Made by a program: the position numbers and the translations under genes. From NCBI RefSeq assembly GCF_001412575.1, contig NZ_CP011834.1:2356001-2420000 (forward strand): a stretch of 64,000 nucleotides of DNA. The letters are read 5' to 3'. The stretch comes from Limnohabitans sp. 103DPR2. Its GTDB lineage: Bacteria > Pseudomonadota > Gammaproteobacteria > Burkholderiales > Burkholderiaceae_C. The notes under the pieces were generated by a model that was given only the letters and a program-made list of their open reading frames with translations, did no database searches and was not told the DNA's origin. Within the stretch, counting starts at the first letter, position 1, and each line of letters opens with the position of its first letter. Positions 7,477 to 17,335 of the stretch are shown here, one piece after another.

Positions 7477-8675
7477 GCCAGACTTTCCACCTTTTGCTTG
7501 GGGTGCTGCAATCGCCATACTTTGTAAGCGGCTGCAGTGGCGATGGCGGCTGTGCACATCGACACCCAATAGACACTTTGCAAGCCCCAACGATCGCTCA
7601 TCAACCCGCCTAACAAGCCACCCAGCACACCAGGAAAGCCATACGCAATGACGGTGTACAAAGCTTGGCCACGACCGCGCAAACGCCCAGGAAAATGATG
7701 TGACAACAAGGCAATGCAAACCGTGTGATTGGCCGCAAACGTCAAAGCATGTAGCGCTTGCGCCAGCAACAAAACCCACAGCACATCGGCCCATTGCGCC
7801 GTCATGCCCATGCGCAAGGTCATGGCAGCGGAACACACCACCAACCATCCCGTGAGGGGCAACTTAGGCATCCACTTGGCTTGCGTGAAAAACCAAAAAA
7901 TTTCAACAATGACCGACACTGCCCACAGCATGCCAATCCAAACTTTGCTGTACCCCAAGGCGTCGAGGTACAAGGAGAAAAACACGTAGACCCCAATGTG
8001 CGAGAGCACATGAAAAAAAGCGGTGATGAAAAACCACATCACGGGTTGTTGCCTGAGCACTGGCCAGACGGACACTTTGGCTTCGTGCTTTGGCACAGCT
8101 TCTTTCAAATCTGGCAACCACCAAACACTGGCCGTGACAGCCGCCAAGCTCAGCACGGTCCAGCCTGGAAAATGTTTCATGCCAAAGTGTTCAAACCAAG
8201 CACCGGCCATAAATACGGTGACCAAAAATCCCAAAGAGCCAAATAGGCGAACACGGCCATAACGTTTGGCATCAAACGCGCCACCTTGACTCACCAAATG
8301 GGCCATGGCTGCTTCGCTCATGGGCATCATGGAACTGGTGTGCGTGAACATCACCAAGAGCACCAAGCCCAAGCCCACAGGCCCGAGGTCAAAAAACAAA
8401 ATGCAGGCGCAAATCAAGGCCATACTGGCGCCGTAGCGCAGCAACTTGACGCGCTCGCCGGTGTGATCACTGAGCCAACCCCAGCCGTAGGGCGCAAACA
8501 AACGCGTCGCGGCTTGCACCGAGGTCAAGATGCTGATGGCCACCAAACCAAAGCCCAGCTCCTTCAACCACAAAGGCAAGTAAGGATTGAAAAATCCAAT
8601 GTGCGCAAAGTAGCTGGCAGAAACCGCGGCAAACGGAATCAATTGACGGCGTTGGGCCGCGGACGAATTGGGCAT
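7473..8675 (-). CDS. MFS transporter (phenylpropionate transporter-like)
   Basis: A 400-residue integral membrane protein with about twelve hydrophobic segments in two halves. The segment WLSDHTGERVKLLRYG is the loop 2-3 signature of the major facilitator superfamily, repeated in the second half as LMSDRWGLQSVY. The N-terminus (YFAHIGFFNPYLPLWLKELG) resembles the MFS_1-like/HcaT group of aromatic-acid or nucleoside transporters. The transported compound is not known. It lies 9 bases downstream of aroC and is coupled to the hydrolase gene. Confidence 0.85.
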   Translation of the reverse strand: MPNSSAAQRRQLIPFAAVSASYFAHIGFFNPYLPLWLKELGFGLVAISILTSVQAATRLFAPYGWGWLSDHTGERVKLLRYGASMALICACILFFDLGPVGLGLVLLVMFTHTSSMMPMSEAAMAHLVSQGGAFDAKRYGRVRLFGSLGFLVTVFMAGAWFEHFGMKHFPGWTVLSLAAVTASVWWLPDLKEAVPKHEAKVSVWPVLRQQPVMWFFITAFFHVLSHIGVYVFFSLYLDALGYSKVWIGMLWAVSVIVEIFWFFTQAKWMPKLPLTGWLVVCSAAMTLRMGMTAQWADVLWVLLLAQALHALTFAANHTVCIALLSHHFPGRLRGRGQALYTVIAYGFPGVLGGLLGGLMSDRWGLQSVYWVSMCTAAIATAAAYKVWRLQHPKQKVESLA

Positions 8676-8684
8676 GAAGGCCCC

Positions 8685-9764
8685 TTACAGGTGGGCCGGC
8701 GGCACCACGTCACCGCACTGTGCGCGGTGTTGCAGGGCATGCTCGATCACCACCAAAGCCAACATGGCTTCAGCAATGGGTGTGGCACGAATGCCAACAC
8801 ACGGATCGTGACGCCCTTTGGTGAGCACTTCCACGGCTTGACCCTGAGTGTCAATGGAAGGCCGTGGTATCAGGATAGAACTGGTGGGTTTGACAGCAAT
8901 CGAGACCTCCAAGTCTTGGCCTGTGCTGATACCGCCCAACACACCGCCGGCATTGTTGCCCACAAATCCATCACGTGTGATGGGATCACCATGCTCACTG
9001 CCCTTTTGTGTGACAGATGCAAAGCCAGCGCCAATCTCAACACCCTTGACGGCGTTGATGCCCATCATGGCGTAAGCAATGTCGGCATCGAGTTTGTCAA
9101 ACAGGGGTTGACCAAAACCGACAGGCATGCCCTGCGCCACCACGCGCAAACGCGCGCCACAGGAGTCACCAGATTTACGCATAGCGTTCATGTAGTCTTC
9201 GAGTGCAGAGACATCGGCCACAGGTGCAAAGAAGGGATTGGTGTGCACATGGTCCCAACTCTCAAAGCCAATGGGCACTTCGCCAATTTGGGTCATGCAA
9301 CCTTTGAAGGTGGTGCCGTATTGCAGCGCCAGCCATTTTTTGGCCACAGCGCCAGCCGCCACCATGGGGGCCGTTAAACGTGCCGAAGAGCGGCCACCAC
9401 CCCGAGGGTCACGCAAACCATATTTGCGCCAGTAGGTAAAGTCGGCATGGCCAGGGCGAAAGGTTTGAACAATGTCGCCGTAGTCTTTGCTGCGCTGGTC
9501 GGTGTTTTGAATCAGCAGTGCAATGGGCGTCCCCGTGGTCAAGCCTTGGTAAACACCGGACAGAATTTGCACGGTGTCGGGCTCGTTGCGCTGGGTGACG
9601 AATTTGGAAGTGCCAGGCCGCCTGCGGTCGAGGTCTGGCTGAATGTCAGCCTCTGACAGCGGCATGCCCGGTGGGCACCCGTCTATCACGCAGCCAATGG
9701 CTGGGCCGTGGGATTCACCAAAGTTGGTGACAGAAAATAGGGTGCCGAAGGTATTACCGCTCAT
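8685..9764 (-). CDS. aroC: Chorismate synthase
   Basis: A 359-residue enzyme that converts EPSP to chorismate, the last step of the shikimate pathway; it needs reduced FMN. Family signatures are clear: [20 protein letters not shown] at the start, [15 protein letters not shown], and [20 protein letters not shown] followed by GGRSSARLT. The start at 9764 gives the canonical N-terminus. The ATG six bases upstream is less likely. Confidence 0.97.
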   Translation of the reverse strand: MSGNTFGTLFSVTNFGESHGPAIGCVIDGCPPGMPLSEADIQPDLDRRRPGTSKFVTQRNEPDTVQILSGVYQGLTTGTPIALLIQNTDQRSKDYGDIVQTFRPGHADFTYWRKYGLRDPRGGGRSSARLTAPMVAAGAVAKKWLALQYGTTFKGCMTQIGEVPIGFESWDHVHTNPFFAPVADVSALEDYMNAMRKSGDSCGARLRVVAQGMPVGFGQPLFDKLDADIAYAMMGINAVKGVEIGAGFASVTQKGSEHGDPITRDGFVGNNAGGVLGGISTGQDLEVSIAVKPTSSILIPRPSIDTQGQAVEVLTKGRHDPCVGIRATPIAEAMLALVVIEHALQHRAQCGDVVPPAHL

Positions 9765-9778
9765 AGGCACCCATTATC

Positions 9779-10249
9779 TCAGAGCGTGGGCGCTTCTTTG
9801 CCGGCTTTGTCATCGCCCTCTGGCCAATCGCGAATATAGGCTTTCAGCATTTTGTTTTCAAAATTCTGACTGTCGACCACCGCTTTGGCCACATCATAGA
9901 AGCTGATCACCCCCATCAACATGCGTTTGTCCATCACAGGCATGTAGCGGGCGTGGTTGTTGAGCATCATGCGCCGAACCTCGTCCATGTCGGTTTCGCT
10001 GGTGCAGGTGATGGGCGCATCGTCCATGGCTTTTCGCACGGAGACGCTGCCTATGGAGCCCCCGTTCTTAGCCAAACATTGCATCACCTCACGAAATGTC
10101 AGCATGCCCACCAAGTCGCCATGTTCCATCACGACCAATGAACCCAAGTCCTTTTCAGACATGATTTGGATGGCAACAGCCAAAGTTTCATCGGGTGTGA
10201 CGGTGATCAGGCTATGACCCTTGACGCGAAGGATGTCACTGACTTTCAT
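9779..10249 (-). CDS. CBS-domain pair protein
   Basis: A 156-residue protein made of two CBS motifs (MKVSDILRVKG and SVRKAMDDAPITC start the repeats). Stand-alone CBS pairs bind adenosyl ligands and act as energy or redox sensors; the partner is unknown. The start at 10249 matches the usual N-terminus and has GGAG a few bases upstream. It ends 14 bases before the aroC start, so transcription may read through. Confidence 0.88.
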   Translation of the reverse strand: MKVSDILRVKGHSLITVTPDETLAVAIQIMSEKDLGSLVVMEHGDLVGMLTFREVMQCLAKNGGSIGSVSVRKAMDDAPITCTSETDMDEVRRMMLNNHARYMPVMDKRMLMGVISFYDVAKAVVDSQNFENKMLKAYIRDWPEGDDKAGKEAPTL

Positions 10250-10362
10250 GAGAAGTTCTCCTAGTGGGTGTTTGAATATAGCCCACAATCTTGACTAAGA
10301 ATAGTAAAAGCTTACCCTTAGGCTCTTGCCTGAAACTTTCAGCTTCTCTTTGGAGACATTTC

Positions 10363-11691
10363 ATGCCCGGCTACTCCGATCCTGGTTTTGACACATTGGC
10401 CCTGCACGCCGGTGCGGCGCCCGACCCCACCACAGGCGCGCGCGCTGTGCCCATTCACCTGACCACCTCGTTTGTTTTCGAGTCGAGCGACCAAGCCGCC
10501 TCGCTTTTCAACTTGGAGCGTGCAGGCCATGTTTACAGTCGGATCAGCAATCCCACCAATGCGGTGCTAGAGCAACGCATTGCGGCCCTAGAGGGCGGCA
10601 TTGGCGCCATTGCCACAGCCAGCGGTCAAGCTGCCTTGCATCTGGCCATCACCACCCTCATGGGCGCGGGCTCTCACATCGTGGCGTCTTCTGCCTTGTA
10701 TGGTGGCTCGCACAATTTGTTGCACTACACACTGCGTCGATTTGGCATTGAGACCACCTTCGTTGCGCCGGGTGATTTGCAGGCTTGGCGCCAAGCCGTT
10801 CAACCCAACACCAAATTATTTTTTGGCGAGACCGTCGGTAACCCAGGCATGGATGTGCTGGACTTGCCAGCGGTCAGTCAAATTGCCCATGAAGCAGGCG
10901 TCCCCTTGCTGGTCGATGCCACCCTCACCTCCCCTTGGCTTATGAAGCCCTTGGCACATGGCGCAGACTTGGTGGTTCATTCCGCCACCAAATTCTTGTC
11001 GGGTCATGGCACCGTCATAGGCGGACTGGTGGTCGATGGCGGCAGTTTTGATTGGTCAGGACCGCATACGCAAGGCAAATTTGAAGAGCTGACCCAAGCC
11101 TATGCGGGCTTTCACAACATGGTGTTCAACGAAGAAAGCACCATTGGGGCTTTTTTACTTCGCGCACGCCGTGAAGGACTTCGCGACTTTGGCGCATGCA
11201 TGAGTCCGCACACCGCATGGCTCATTTTGCAGGGCATCGAAACCTTGCCTTTGCGCATGGCAAGGCATGTGAGCAACACCGAGAAGGTGGTGGCCTTTTT
11301 GGCATCGCATGCCATGGTAAGCCGCGTAGGTCACCCTATGCTTGAAAGTCACCCCAGCCATGCACTGGCCAAGCAGTTGCTACCCCGCGGCGCTGGCTCG
11401 GTTTTCAGTTTTGACATTCGGGGTACACGCCAACAAGGACAAGCCTTCATTGAAGCGCTGCAAGTTTTCAGTCACTTGGCCAACGTGGGCGATTGCAGGT
11501 CCTTGGTGATTCACCCTGCCAGCACCACGCATTTCCGAGTGGATGACGAAACCTTGAAAGCTTCTGGCATTGGGCCAGGCACGGTGCGCTTGTCGATTGG
11601 CCTTGAAGACCCTGAGGATCTGATCGACGATTTAAAACGTGCACTGCGGGCCGCTGAAAAAGCATCACCAACATCTGGAGGTGCCGCATGA
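10363..11691 (+). CDS. metY: O-acetylhomoserine sulfhydrylase (PLP enzyme)
   Basis: A 442-residue Cys/Met-metabolism PLP enzyme. The PLP lysine is in VHSATKFLSGHGTVIGG. HLTTSFVFESSDQAASLF and YSRISNPTNAVLEQRIAALE near the N-terminus, and the length, fit the O-acetylhomoserine aminocarboxypropyltransferase group, which makes homocysteine from O-acetylhomoserine and sulfide. The start at 10363 has a GGAGA ribosome-binding site. It is the first gene of a coupled operon and overlaps the following hydrolase by four bases. A second, different sulfhydrylase (metZ) is near the right edge of the window. Confidence 0.93.
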   Translation: MPGYSDPGFDTLALHAGAAPDPTTGARAVPIHLTTSFVFESSDQAASLFNLERAGHVYSRISNPTNAVLEQRIAALEGGIGAIATASGQAALHLAITTLMGAGSHIVASSALYGGSHNLLHYTLRRFGIETTFVAPGDLQAWRQAVQPNTKLFFGETVGNPGMDVLDLPAVSQIAHEAGVPLLVDATLTSPWLMKPLAHGADLVVHSATKFLSGHGTVIGGLVVDGGSFDWSGPHTQGKFEELTQAYAGFHNMVFNEESTIGAFLLRARREGLRDFGACMSPHTAWLILQGIETLPLRMARHVSNTEKVVAFLASHAMVSRVGHPMLESHPSHALAKQLLPRGAGSVFSFDIRGTRQQGQAFIEALQVFSHLANVGDCRSLVIHPASTTHFRVDDETLKASGIGPGTVRLSIGLEDPEDLIDDLKRALRAAEKASPTSGGAA

Positions 11692-12497
11692 TTTACACAG
11701 TTCAAGGCGCCCCTTTGTATGCCTACACCGGCGGCAAAGAATTTGACCCCAGCAAACCGACTGCGGTGTTCATTCACGGCGTGCTCAACGATCACAGTGT
11801 CTGGATTTTGCAAACCCGCTACTTTGCCAACCACGGCTGGAATGTTCTGGCCATTGACTTGCCAGGCCATGGTCGCAGTGGCGGCAAAGCGCCAACAACG
11901 GTGCAAGAAGCGGCTCAGAGCGTGATTGCCTTGTTGGACGCAGCGGGTGTCGACAAGGCCATCTTGATGGGCCACAGTTTGGGTTCCCTCATCGCCATGC
12001 AGGCTGCTGCTGAGCACCCTACACGCGTCTCCCAATTGGTGATGGTGGGCACGGCTTACCCCATGCGAGTCTCCCCCGCGTTGCTAGAAAATTCCATCAG
12101 CAATCCGAACAAAGCCATCGACATGGTGAATGTGTTTTCCCATTCCACCTTGGCCCCTCCACCCAGCGCTTTGGGGCCAGGCACATGGCTGTTGGGCGGC
12201 AGCAAAGCGCTCATGCGGCGCGTCTTGGCCAGTAACCTACACGAGAACATTTTCAACATCGGTTTCAAAGCTTGCGACCAATACGATCAGGGCGAAATAG
12301 CCATTGACAAGGTCATGTGCCCCACCTTGTTCCTGCTCGCCAAGAAAGATCAGATGACCCCTCCCAAGGCGGCGCAAAGTTTGATTCAAAAGGCACGCGA
12401 CGGCCATGTGGCATGGGTCAATGCCGGACATCAAATGATGGTGGAAGCACCTGAAGAATGCTTGGACGCCATGCTGGCCTTTTGCAAAAAATCATGA
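11688..12497 (+). CDS. Alpha/beta hydrolase coupled to metY
   Basis: A 269-residue alpha/beta hydrolase: VFIHGVLNDHSVW oxyanion region, GHSLGSL nucleophile elbow, Asp in LLAKKDQMTPP, His in VNAGHQMMVEAPE. Its ATG overlaps the metY stop (ATGA), and its own stop overlaps the P450 start (ATGA), so the three are probably translated together. The substrate is unknown. Confidence 0.88.
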   Translation: MIYTVQGAPLYAYTGGKEFDPSKPTAVFIHGVLNDHSVWILQTRYFANHGWNVLAIDLPGHGRSGGKAPTTVQEAAQSVIALLDAAGVDKAILMGHSLGSLIAMQAAAEHPTRVSQLVMVGTAYPMRVSPALLENSISNPNKAIDMVNVFSHSTLAPPPSALGPGTWLLGGSKALMRRVLASNLHENIFNIGFKACDQYDQGEIAIDKVMCPTLFLLAKKDQMTPPKAAQSLIQKARDGHVAWVNAGHQMMVEAPEECLDAMLAFCKKS

Positions 12498-13837
12498 GCA
12501 TCACTTGGCAAACACCTGCTCTTAGTGCACAGCGTGTGCAAGACATCTGCAGCCAATTTGATTTGCGAAATTTACCCGCAGATTTTTTGGCCAATCCTTA
12601 CCCCGTCTACGCAGCCTTGCGCGAAACCACGCCGATCAAGCAAATGCCGGATGGTTCGTTTTTTCTCACCCGTCACGCAGACTTGGTGACAGTTTACAAA
12701 GATGCCGCCAAGTTCAGTTCAGACAAGCGCATAGAGTTTGCGCCCAAGTACAACCACGAGCCTTTCAACCAAGCCCCCTTTGCCAAGCCTGGCCAAGATG
12801 CACCCCTGTTCGAGCACCACACCAACAGCTTGGTCTTCAACGATGCGCCGCGCCACACACGTGTGCGCAAGCTCATCATGGGCGCCCTGACGCGTCGTTC
12901 CATTGACGCCATGGAGACGGGTTTGATTCAGTTGGTGGACAGCTTGCTCGATCAACTCGAAGCACGCCAACACGGTGATTTGATTGAAGACTTTGCATCG
13001 GCCATCCCCGTCGAAGTGATCGGCAATTTGCTCAACGTTCCGCATGCCGATCGCGGACCCTTGCGAGGCTGGTCCTTGGCCATCTTGGGCGCTTTGGAAC
13101 CACGACTTACCGCTGAGCAAGAAACTTTGGGTCATCGCAGTGTGCAAGCATTTTCAAACTACCTGCGTGATCTGGTCGCCGACCGCCGACGGCATCCTGG
13201 CAACCCCGAGCAAGATGTCCTGACGCGCTTGATTCAAGGCGAATCTTCCGAACACAGTGCAGACGTTTTGAGTGAAACGGAGTTGCTTCAAAACTGTATC
13301 TTTTTATTGAACGCAGGTCATGAAACGACCACCAACTTGATTGGCAACGCACTTCTGAGTTTGCTTGAGCATCCTGCACAAAAGGCCTCCTTGATGGCAG
13401 ACCTTCAAACAACCCGAAGCGGATCACATGAAGATGCAGCAACCCCCATTCTGAACACGGCCGTCGATGAATTTTTGCGTTTTGAAGCCTCCAATCAACT
13501 GAGCAATCGCAGAGCCACTGTTGCCACCCGCATCGGCAACGTTGACCTGCCAGAAGGCGCACTCGTCACCTTGTGCATTGGCGCTGCCAATCGCGATCCC
13601 GCACAATTTCCAAACCCTGAAGTGCTTGATTTAAAACGCGCTGACAATCGCCATTTGTCATTTGGTTTTGGCGTGCATCAATGTGCCGGACTCAGTTTGG
13701 CACGCCTAGAAGGCCGCATTGCCTTGGGTCGTTTTCTGCAACGCTTTCCCAATTACCATTTAACGGCCACCCCCACCCGCGGTGGGCGCGCCAGGTTTCG
13801 TGGCTTTTTGCATGCGCCCTTTGCCACGGGCCTGTGA
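12494..13837 (+). CDS. Cytochrome P450
   Basis: A 447-residue soluble bacterial P450. The heme ligand loop is SFGFGVHQCAGLSLARLEGR, the I-helix oxygen-binding motif is LNAGHETTTNL, and the K-helix ExxR is in DEFLRFEASN (E-F-L-R). The N-terminus DFLANPYPVYAALRETTPI is typical of class I bacterial CYPs that take electrons from a ferredoxin. No ferredoxin or reductase gene is adjacent. The start at 12494 overlaps the hydrolase stop. The substrate is unknown. Confidence 0.93.
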   Translation: MSITWQTPALSAQRVQDICSQFDLRNLPADFLANPYPVYAALRETTPIKQMPDGSFFLTRHADLVTVYKDAAKFSSDKRIEFAPKYNHEPFNQAPFAKPGQDAPLFEHHTNSLVFNDAPRHTRVRKLIMGALTRRSIDAMETGLIQLVDSLLDQLEARQHGDLIEDFASAIPVEVIGNLLNVPHADRGPLRGWSLAILGALEPRLTAEQETLGHRSVQAFSNYLRDLVADRRRHPGNPEQDVLTRLIQGESSEHSADVLSETELLQNCIFLLNAGHETTTNLIGNALLSLLEHPAQKASLMADLQTTRSGSHEDAATPILNTAVDEFLRFEASNQLSNRRATVATRIGNVDLPEGALVTLCIGAANRDPAQFPNPEVLDLKRADNRHLSFGFGVHQCAGLSLARLEGRIALGRFLQRFPNYHLTATPTRGGRARFRGFLHAPFATGL

Positions 13838-13857
13838 ACTTCAAAACAGGAGACACC

Positions 13858-14187
13858 ATGAACAACACCAACGAGATCCAAGATGCAAGCGTCATTGACA
13901 GCTTTGCAGCGTTCTATCCTTTTTACCTGAACGAACACAGCAACCGCACTTGCCGTCGTTTGCACTTTGTCGGCTCTAGTTTGTCATTGGTGTGTTTGGC
14001 CATGCTGGCCATCACCGGCAAGCCGCAGTATTTTTTATACGGCTTGCTTTGTGGCTATGGGTGCGCTTGGGTGGGCCACTTCGTGTTTGAGAAAAACAAA
14101 CCCGCCAGTTTCAAACGCCCGCTTTACAGTTTCATGGGCGACTGGGTGATGTACAAAGACATGTGGACAGGCAAGATCAAGTTTTGA
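13858..14187 (+). CDS. Mpo1-like/DUF962 membrane protein
   Basis: A 109-residue protein with the DUF962 pattern: AAFYPFYLNEHSNRTCRRLH, two central hydrophobic segments, then WVGHFVFEKNKPASFKRPLY and SFMGDWVMYKDMW. Yeast Mpo1 in this family is an Fe(II) dioxygenase acting on 2-hydroxy fatty acids; bacterial roles are unclear. The start at 13858 has AGGAG just upstream. It is the last gene of the metY operon, and its tail overlaps the convergent yihY-like gene by 11 bases. Confidence 0.88.
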   Translation: MNNTNEIQDASVIDSFAAFYPFYLNEHSNRTCRRLHFVGSSLSLVCLAMLAITGKPQYFLYGLLCGYGCAWVGHFVFEKNKPASFKRPLYSFMGDWVMYKDMWTGKIKF

Positions 14188-15400
14188 TCACATCGGCCAC
14201 GGTCAATTGGTCCAAATGGGTTTTTTGCCAAATCACATCAGCCTCGCTTGGGTGCGCCAGCCAGAGTTTTTCTGCCAAAGGTGCCAAGGGCGTTGTTGAC
14301 AAATCGATCAGCAAAACCCAAGCGCTGTCGGTCTTGGCATCCGCTTGCTCAATGCGCCCTGCCCAGCCCAACTCGTGCAAGGCATCCATCACACGAATTG
14401 CATGGCGATGCTCAATTTTCAACTGACTGGCCATCTCAATGAGGCGAAGCCCTTGGGGTGAATTGACGCGCGCATCGCGCAAAAGTCCCAGGGTTTCCAG
14501 CGCCAATCGAAACGACCACCCCGGCCCATCGACGGGGCGTTTGGCTTGTCGACCGATCTCTGGCAAGCTGGCCGTTAACACCGCACCCAATAAAACCACC
14601 ACCCAAGCCACATAAATCCAGACCAACAAAATCGGCACGGCAGAGAAGGCACCGTAAATGGCCGAATATGTGGGCATTTGCGCCAAATAAATGGCCAGCA
14701 GATTTTTGGCCAATTCCAAGCCCAGTGCCACGGCCAACCCGCCCGTCAATGCATGGCGCCAATCCACTCGCGTATTGGGCAAATAGTAATAAAGGCCTGT
14801 GACCGTTGCGGCCAGCAAGCCAAACTCAACCAGGTCAAGCAAACTGCGAACCGTCACGGGTAACCAATCGGCATAGTCTGACAAATAACCTGTGAAGAGG
14901 TAGGACGATATGGCCAGGCTCCCCCCCAGCAACAAAGGCCCCAGCGTCAAGCCAGCCCAATAAATCAACACACGCTGCCCCCAGGGTCTGGGGCGGTTGA
15001 CACGCCAAATTTGGCCCAGGGTGCGATCAATGGTGACCAGCAATGCCAAAGATGTCATGACCACGGCAATCAAGCCCACCAAGCCCAATCGGTTGGCTTT
15101 CTTGGAAAACTGGGTCAATGACCCCAAAACTTGGCGGGAAATGCTTTCGGGAACCAAACTGTCAATCAACCAACGTTGCAATTGGTCCTGAACTTTGGCA
15201 AAGATGGGAAACGCCGTAAAAATGGCCAGACCCAAGGTAAACAGGGGCACCAGCGCCAAGACAGTCGTGAAAGTCAATGAACTGGCCGTCATGCCCAAGC
15301 GAACCTCGCGAAAACGGCTCCATAAAGTGCGTCCCATGGGCTGCCAAGGAAACTGCATCAATTCATTCAATGCGGCACGAAGAGATTCAATCGGGTTCAT
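14177..15400 (-). CDS. YihY/BrkB-type inner membrane protein
   Basis: A 407-residue protein with about six membrane segments in the first 290 residues and the family pattern MTASSLTFTTVLALVPL, YYYLPNTRVDWRHALTGG and AIYGAFSAVPILLVWIYVAW. A cytoplasmic C-terminal tail of about 110 residues follows. The old name ribonuclease BN for this family is known to be wrong; the function is not established. Its start is 21 bases from the divergent DUF2069 gene. Confidence 0.9.
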   Translation of the reverse strand: MNPIESLRAALNELMQFPWQPMGRTLWSRFREVRLGMTASSLTFTTVLALVPLFTLGLAIFTAFPIFAKVQDQLQRWLIDSLVPESISRQVLGSLTQFSKKANRLGLVGLIAVVMTSLALLVTIDRTLGQIWRVNRPRPWGQRVLIYWAGLTLGPLLLGGSLAISSYLFTGYLSDYADWLPVTVRSLLDLVEFGLLAATVTGLYYYLPNTRVDWRHALTGGLAVALGLELAKNLLAIYLAQMPTYSAIYGAFSAVPILLVWIYVAWVVVLLGAVLTASLPEIGRQAKRPVDGPGWSFRLALETLGLLRDARVNSPQGLRLIEMASQLKIEHRHAIRVMDALHELGWAGRIEQADAKTDSAWVLLIDLSTTPLAPLAEKLWLAHPSEADVIWQKTHLDQLTVADVIKT

Positions 15401-15421
15401 GACCGGTATGATGCCATCGCC

Positions 15422-15862
15422 ATGAACGACTCACACACAAAATCCTCTTTTCTAAGCCCTCAAACCATCGAATTGACCCGTTGGGTGGCCGTTGGCAGCC
15501 TGGTGGCCCTTATATTTGTCGGTTTGGCATGGGAACTTTGGCTGGCCCCACTGCGCCCAGGCGGCTCTTTGTGGGCCCTGAAAGTAGTGCCTTTGTGCTG
15601 GCCATTGGCGGGTTTGCTGAAAAACAGGATGTACACCTACCGCTGGGTCAGTTTGTTGGTTTGGCTTTATTTCATTGAGGGCGTGGTGCGCGCTTGGGGC
15701 GACAAGGGCTGGTCTGCTGGCCTGGCTGGCGCACAAACGTTTTTGTGCATCAGCTTGTTTGCAGCATGCGCCCTTCACGTGCGTTGGCGATTTCAAATGG
15801 CCAAGGCCAATGCCCTGCCAGAACCTTCTGAAACGCAAGCACCTCCAGAGCAGACCCCATGA
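15422..15862 (+). CDS. DUF2069 membrane protein
   Basis: A 146-residue protein with four hydrophobic segments and the DUF2069 signature KNRMYTYRWVSLLVWLYFIE. The function is unknown. The stop overlaps the start of the FAD-linked dehydrogenase gene (ATGA). It is divergent from the yihY-like gene with only 21 bases between start codons. Confidence 0.82.
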   Translation: MNDSHTKSSFLSPQTIELTRWVAVGSLVALIFVGLAWELWLAPLRPGGSLWALKVVPLCWPLAGLLKNRMYTYRWVSLLVWLYFIEGVVRAWGDKGWSAGLAGAQTFLCISLFAACALHVRWRFQMAKANALPEPSETQAPPEQTP

Positions 15863-17283
15863 GCGCTTTGATCGAAAATTTGCGTCGCATCTGTGGCGAT
15901 GCCAACGTCCTCACCCATGACGACCCCAGCACAGACTTAAGTGCATGGGAGCGCGACTGGCGCAAACGCGCGCAAGGTCGCGCCTTGGCGGTGGTTCGTC
16001 CTGCCAACGTGCAAGAAGTCGCAGCCGTTGTGAAGGCCTGCGCCAACACTTTCACCAGCATCGTGCCCCAAGGCGGCAACACAGGCTTGGTGGTGGGTTC
16101 TGTGCCCGACGCTTCTGGCCAACAAGTGGTGTTGAGTCTGCAGCGCATGAATCAAATTCGGTCTGTCGATGCAGCCAACCTGACCGTCATCGCAGAAGCG
16201 GGTTGCATTTTGCAAAATGTGCAAGCGCACGTTGACCGCGCCGGTTTTCTATTCCCCCTCAGCTTGGCGGCCGAGGGCAGCTGCACCTTAGGCGGCAATT
16301 TAGGCACCAATGCAGGCGGCACCCAAGTGGTTCGCTTTGGCAACACCCGTGAGCTTTGTTTAGGCCTTGAAGTGGTGACGGCGCGAGGAGAAATTTGGCA
16401 CGGCTTGTCGGGCCTTCGCAAAGACAACACCGGCTACGACTTGCGCAATCTGATGATCGGCAGTGAAGGCACCTTGGGCATCATCACCGCAGCCTGCATG
16501 AAGCTCTACCCCAAACCCGCAGCGCAATTGACCACGTGGGCGGCCGTGCCCAGCATGCAAGCGGCAGTGGACTTGTTGGGTTTGGCCCATGAACGACTTG
16601 GCGCAGGCCTGACCGGTTTTGAAGTGATGGGCCAATTTGCATTGAGCTTGGTGAACAAACACCACCCGCAATTGCGCGTGCCTTTGTACAAGGACACAGC
16701 TTACTGCGTGCTGCTGGAAAACTCCGACCACGAGTCTGAAGAACACGCCCGCCATGGCTTTGAAGGCTTGATGGAAACGGCCATGGACAAAGGCTGGGTC
16801 ACCGATGCGGTCGTGGCTGAAAGTTTGACCCAAGCCCAAGTGCTTTGGCAAATTCGCGAAACCATTCCGCTGGCACAAGCCGACGAAGGCTTGAACATCA
16901 AACACGACATCAGCGTGCCCGTGTCTCGCATTCCTCAGTTTGTGGCTGAAACCGACGCGTTACTGCAAGCCAAAATTCCGGGCATACGACTTGTCAACTT
17001 CGGCCATTTGGGCGACGGCAATTTGCACTACAACGTGCAAGCCCCCAATGGGACGGATGGCGCAGCGTTTTTGCGTGACTACGAGGACACTGTCAACACC
17101 TGGGTCTTCGATCAGGTCAAGGCCTTTGAAGGCTCCATCAGCGCAGAACATGGTGTGGGTAGCCTGAAAGCCGACAAACTGGCGCATTACAAGGATCCAA
17201 CAGCTTTGGCCATGATGAAAGCGATCAAACAAGCTTTGGACCCTCAAAACATCATGAACCCCGGCAGAGTGATTAAAATTTAG
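15859..17283 (+). CDS. FAD-binding oxidase/dehydrogenase (D-2-hydroxyglutarate/D-lactate dehydrogenase type)
   Basis: A 474-residue flavoprotein of the GlcD/D2HGDH family. The FAD-binding PCMH domain holds [15 protein letters not shown] and [17 protein letters not shown]. The C-terminal domain holds [25 protein letters not shown] and [14 protein letters not shown]. These enzymes oxidize D-2-hydroxyacids and pass electrons to quinone or an electron-transfer flavoprotein. The exact substrate cannot be told from sequence. It is translationally coupled to the DUF2069 gene. Confidence 0.92.
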   Translation: MSALIENLRRICGDANVLTHDDPSTDLSAWERDWRKRAQGRALAVVRPANVQEVAAVVKACANTFTSIVPQGGNTGLVVGSVPDASGQQVVLSLQRMNQIRSVDAANLTVIAEAGCILQNVQAHVDRAGFLFPLSLAAEGSCTLGGNLGTNAGGTQVVRFGNTRELCLGLEVVTARGEIWHGLSGLRKDNTGYDLRNLMIGSEGTLGIITAACMKLYPKPAAQLTTWAAVPSMQAAVDLLGLAHERLGAGLTGFEVMGQFALSLVNKHHPQLRVPLYKDTAYCVLLENSDHESEEHARHGFEGLMETAMDKGWVTDAVVAESLTQAQVLWQIRETIPLAQADEGLNIKHDISVPVSRIPQFVAETDALLQAKIPGIRLVNFGHLGDGNLHYNVQAPNGTDGAAFLRDYEDTVNTWVFDQVKAFEGSISAEHGVGSLKADKLAHYKDPTALAMMKAIKQALDPQNIMNPGRVIKI

Positions 17284-17335
17284 GCCTCAGCCGAGATTGA
17301 ACTCAAAGCCCTCCTTCATTTCAAATGACCTGCCC

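Noticed and set aside
7477..7848. N-terminal extension of the alpha/beta hydrolase frame
   Set aside because: The extra 110 or so codons lie inside the transporter gene in another frame, with no family pattern. A GTGA-coupled start at 7476 (or ATG 7518) explains the gene.
10250..10362. Riboswitch or SAM-type leader before metY
   Set aside because: The intergenic space is only 113 bases and shared with a divergent gene; no conserved leader structure could be seen.
16360..16905. 181-aa minus-strand frame inside the flavoprotein gene
   Set aside because: It is a shadow of a well-supported gene, with no family pattern and no start signal.
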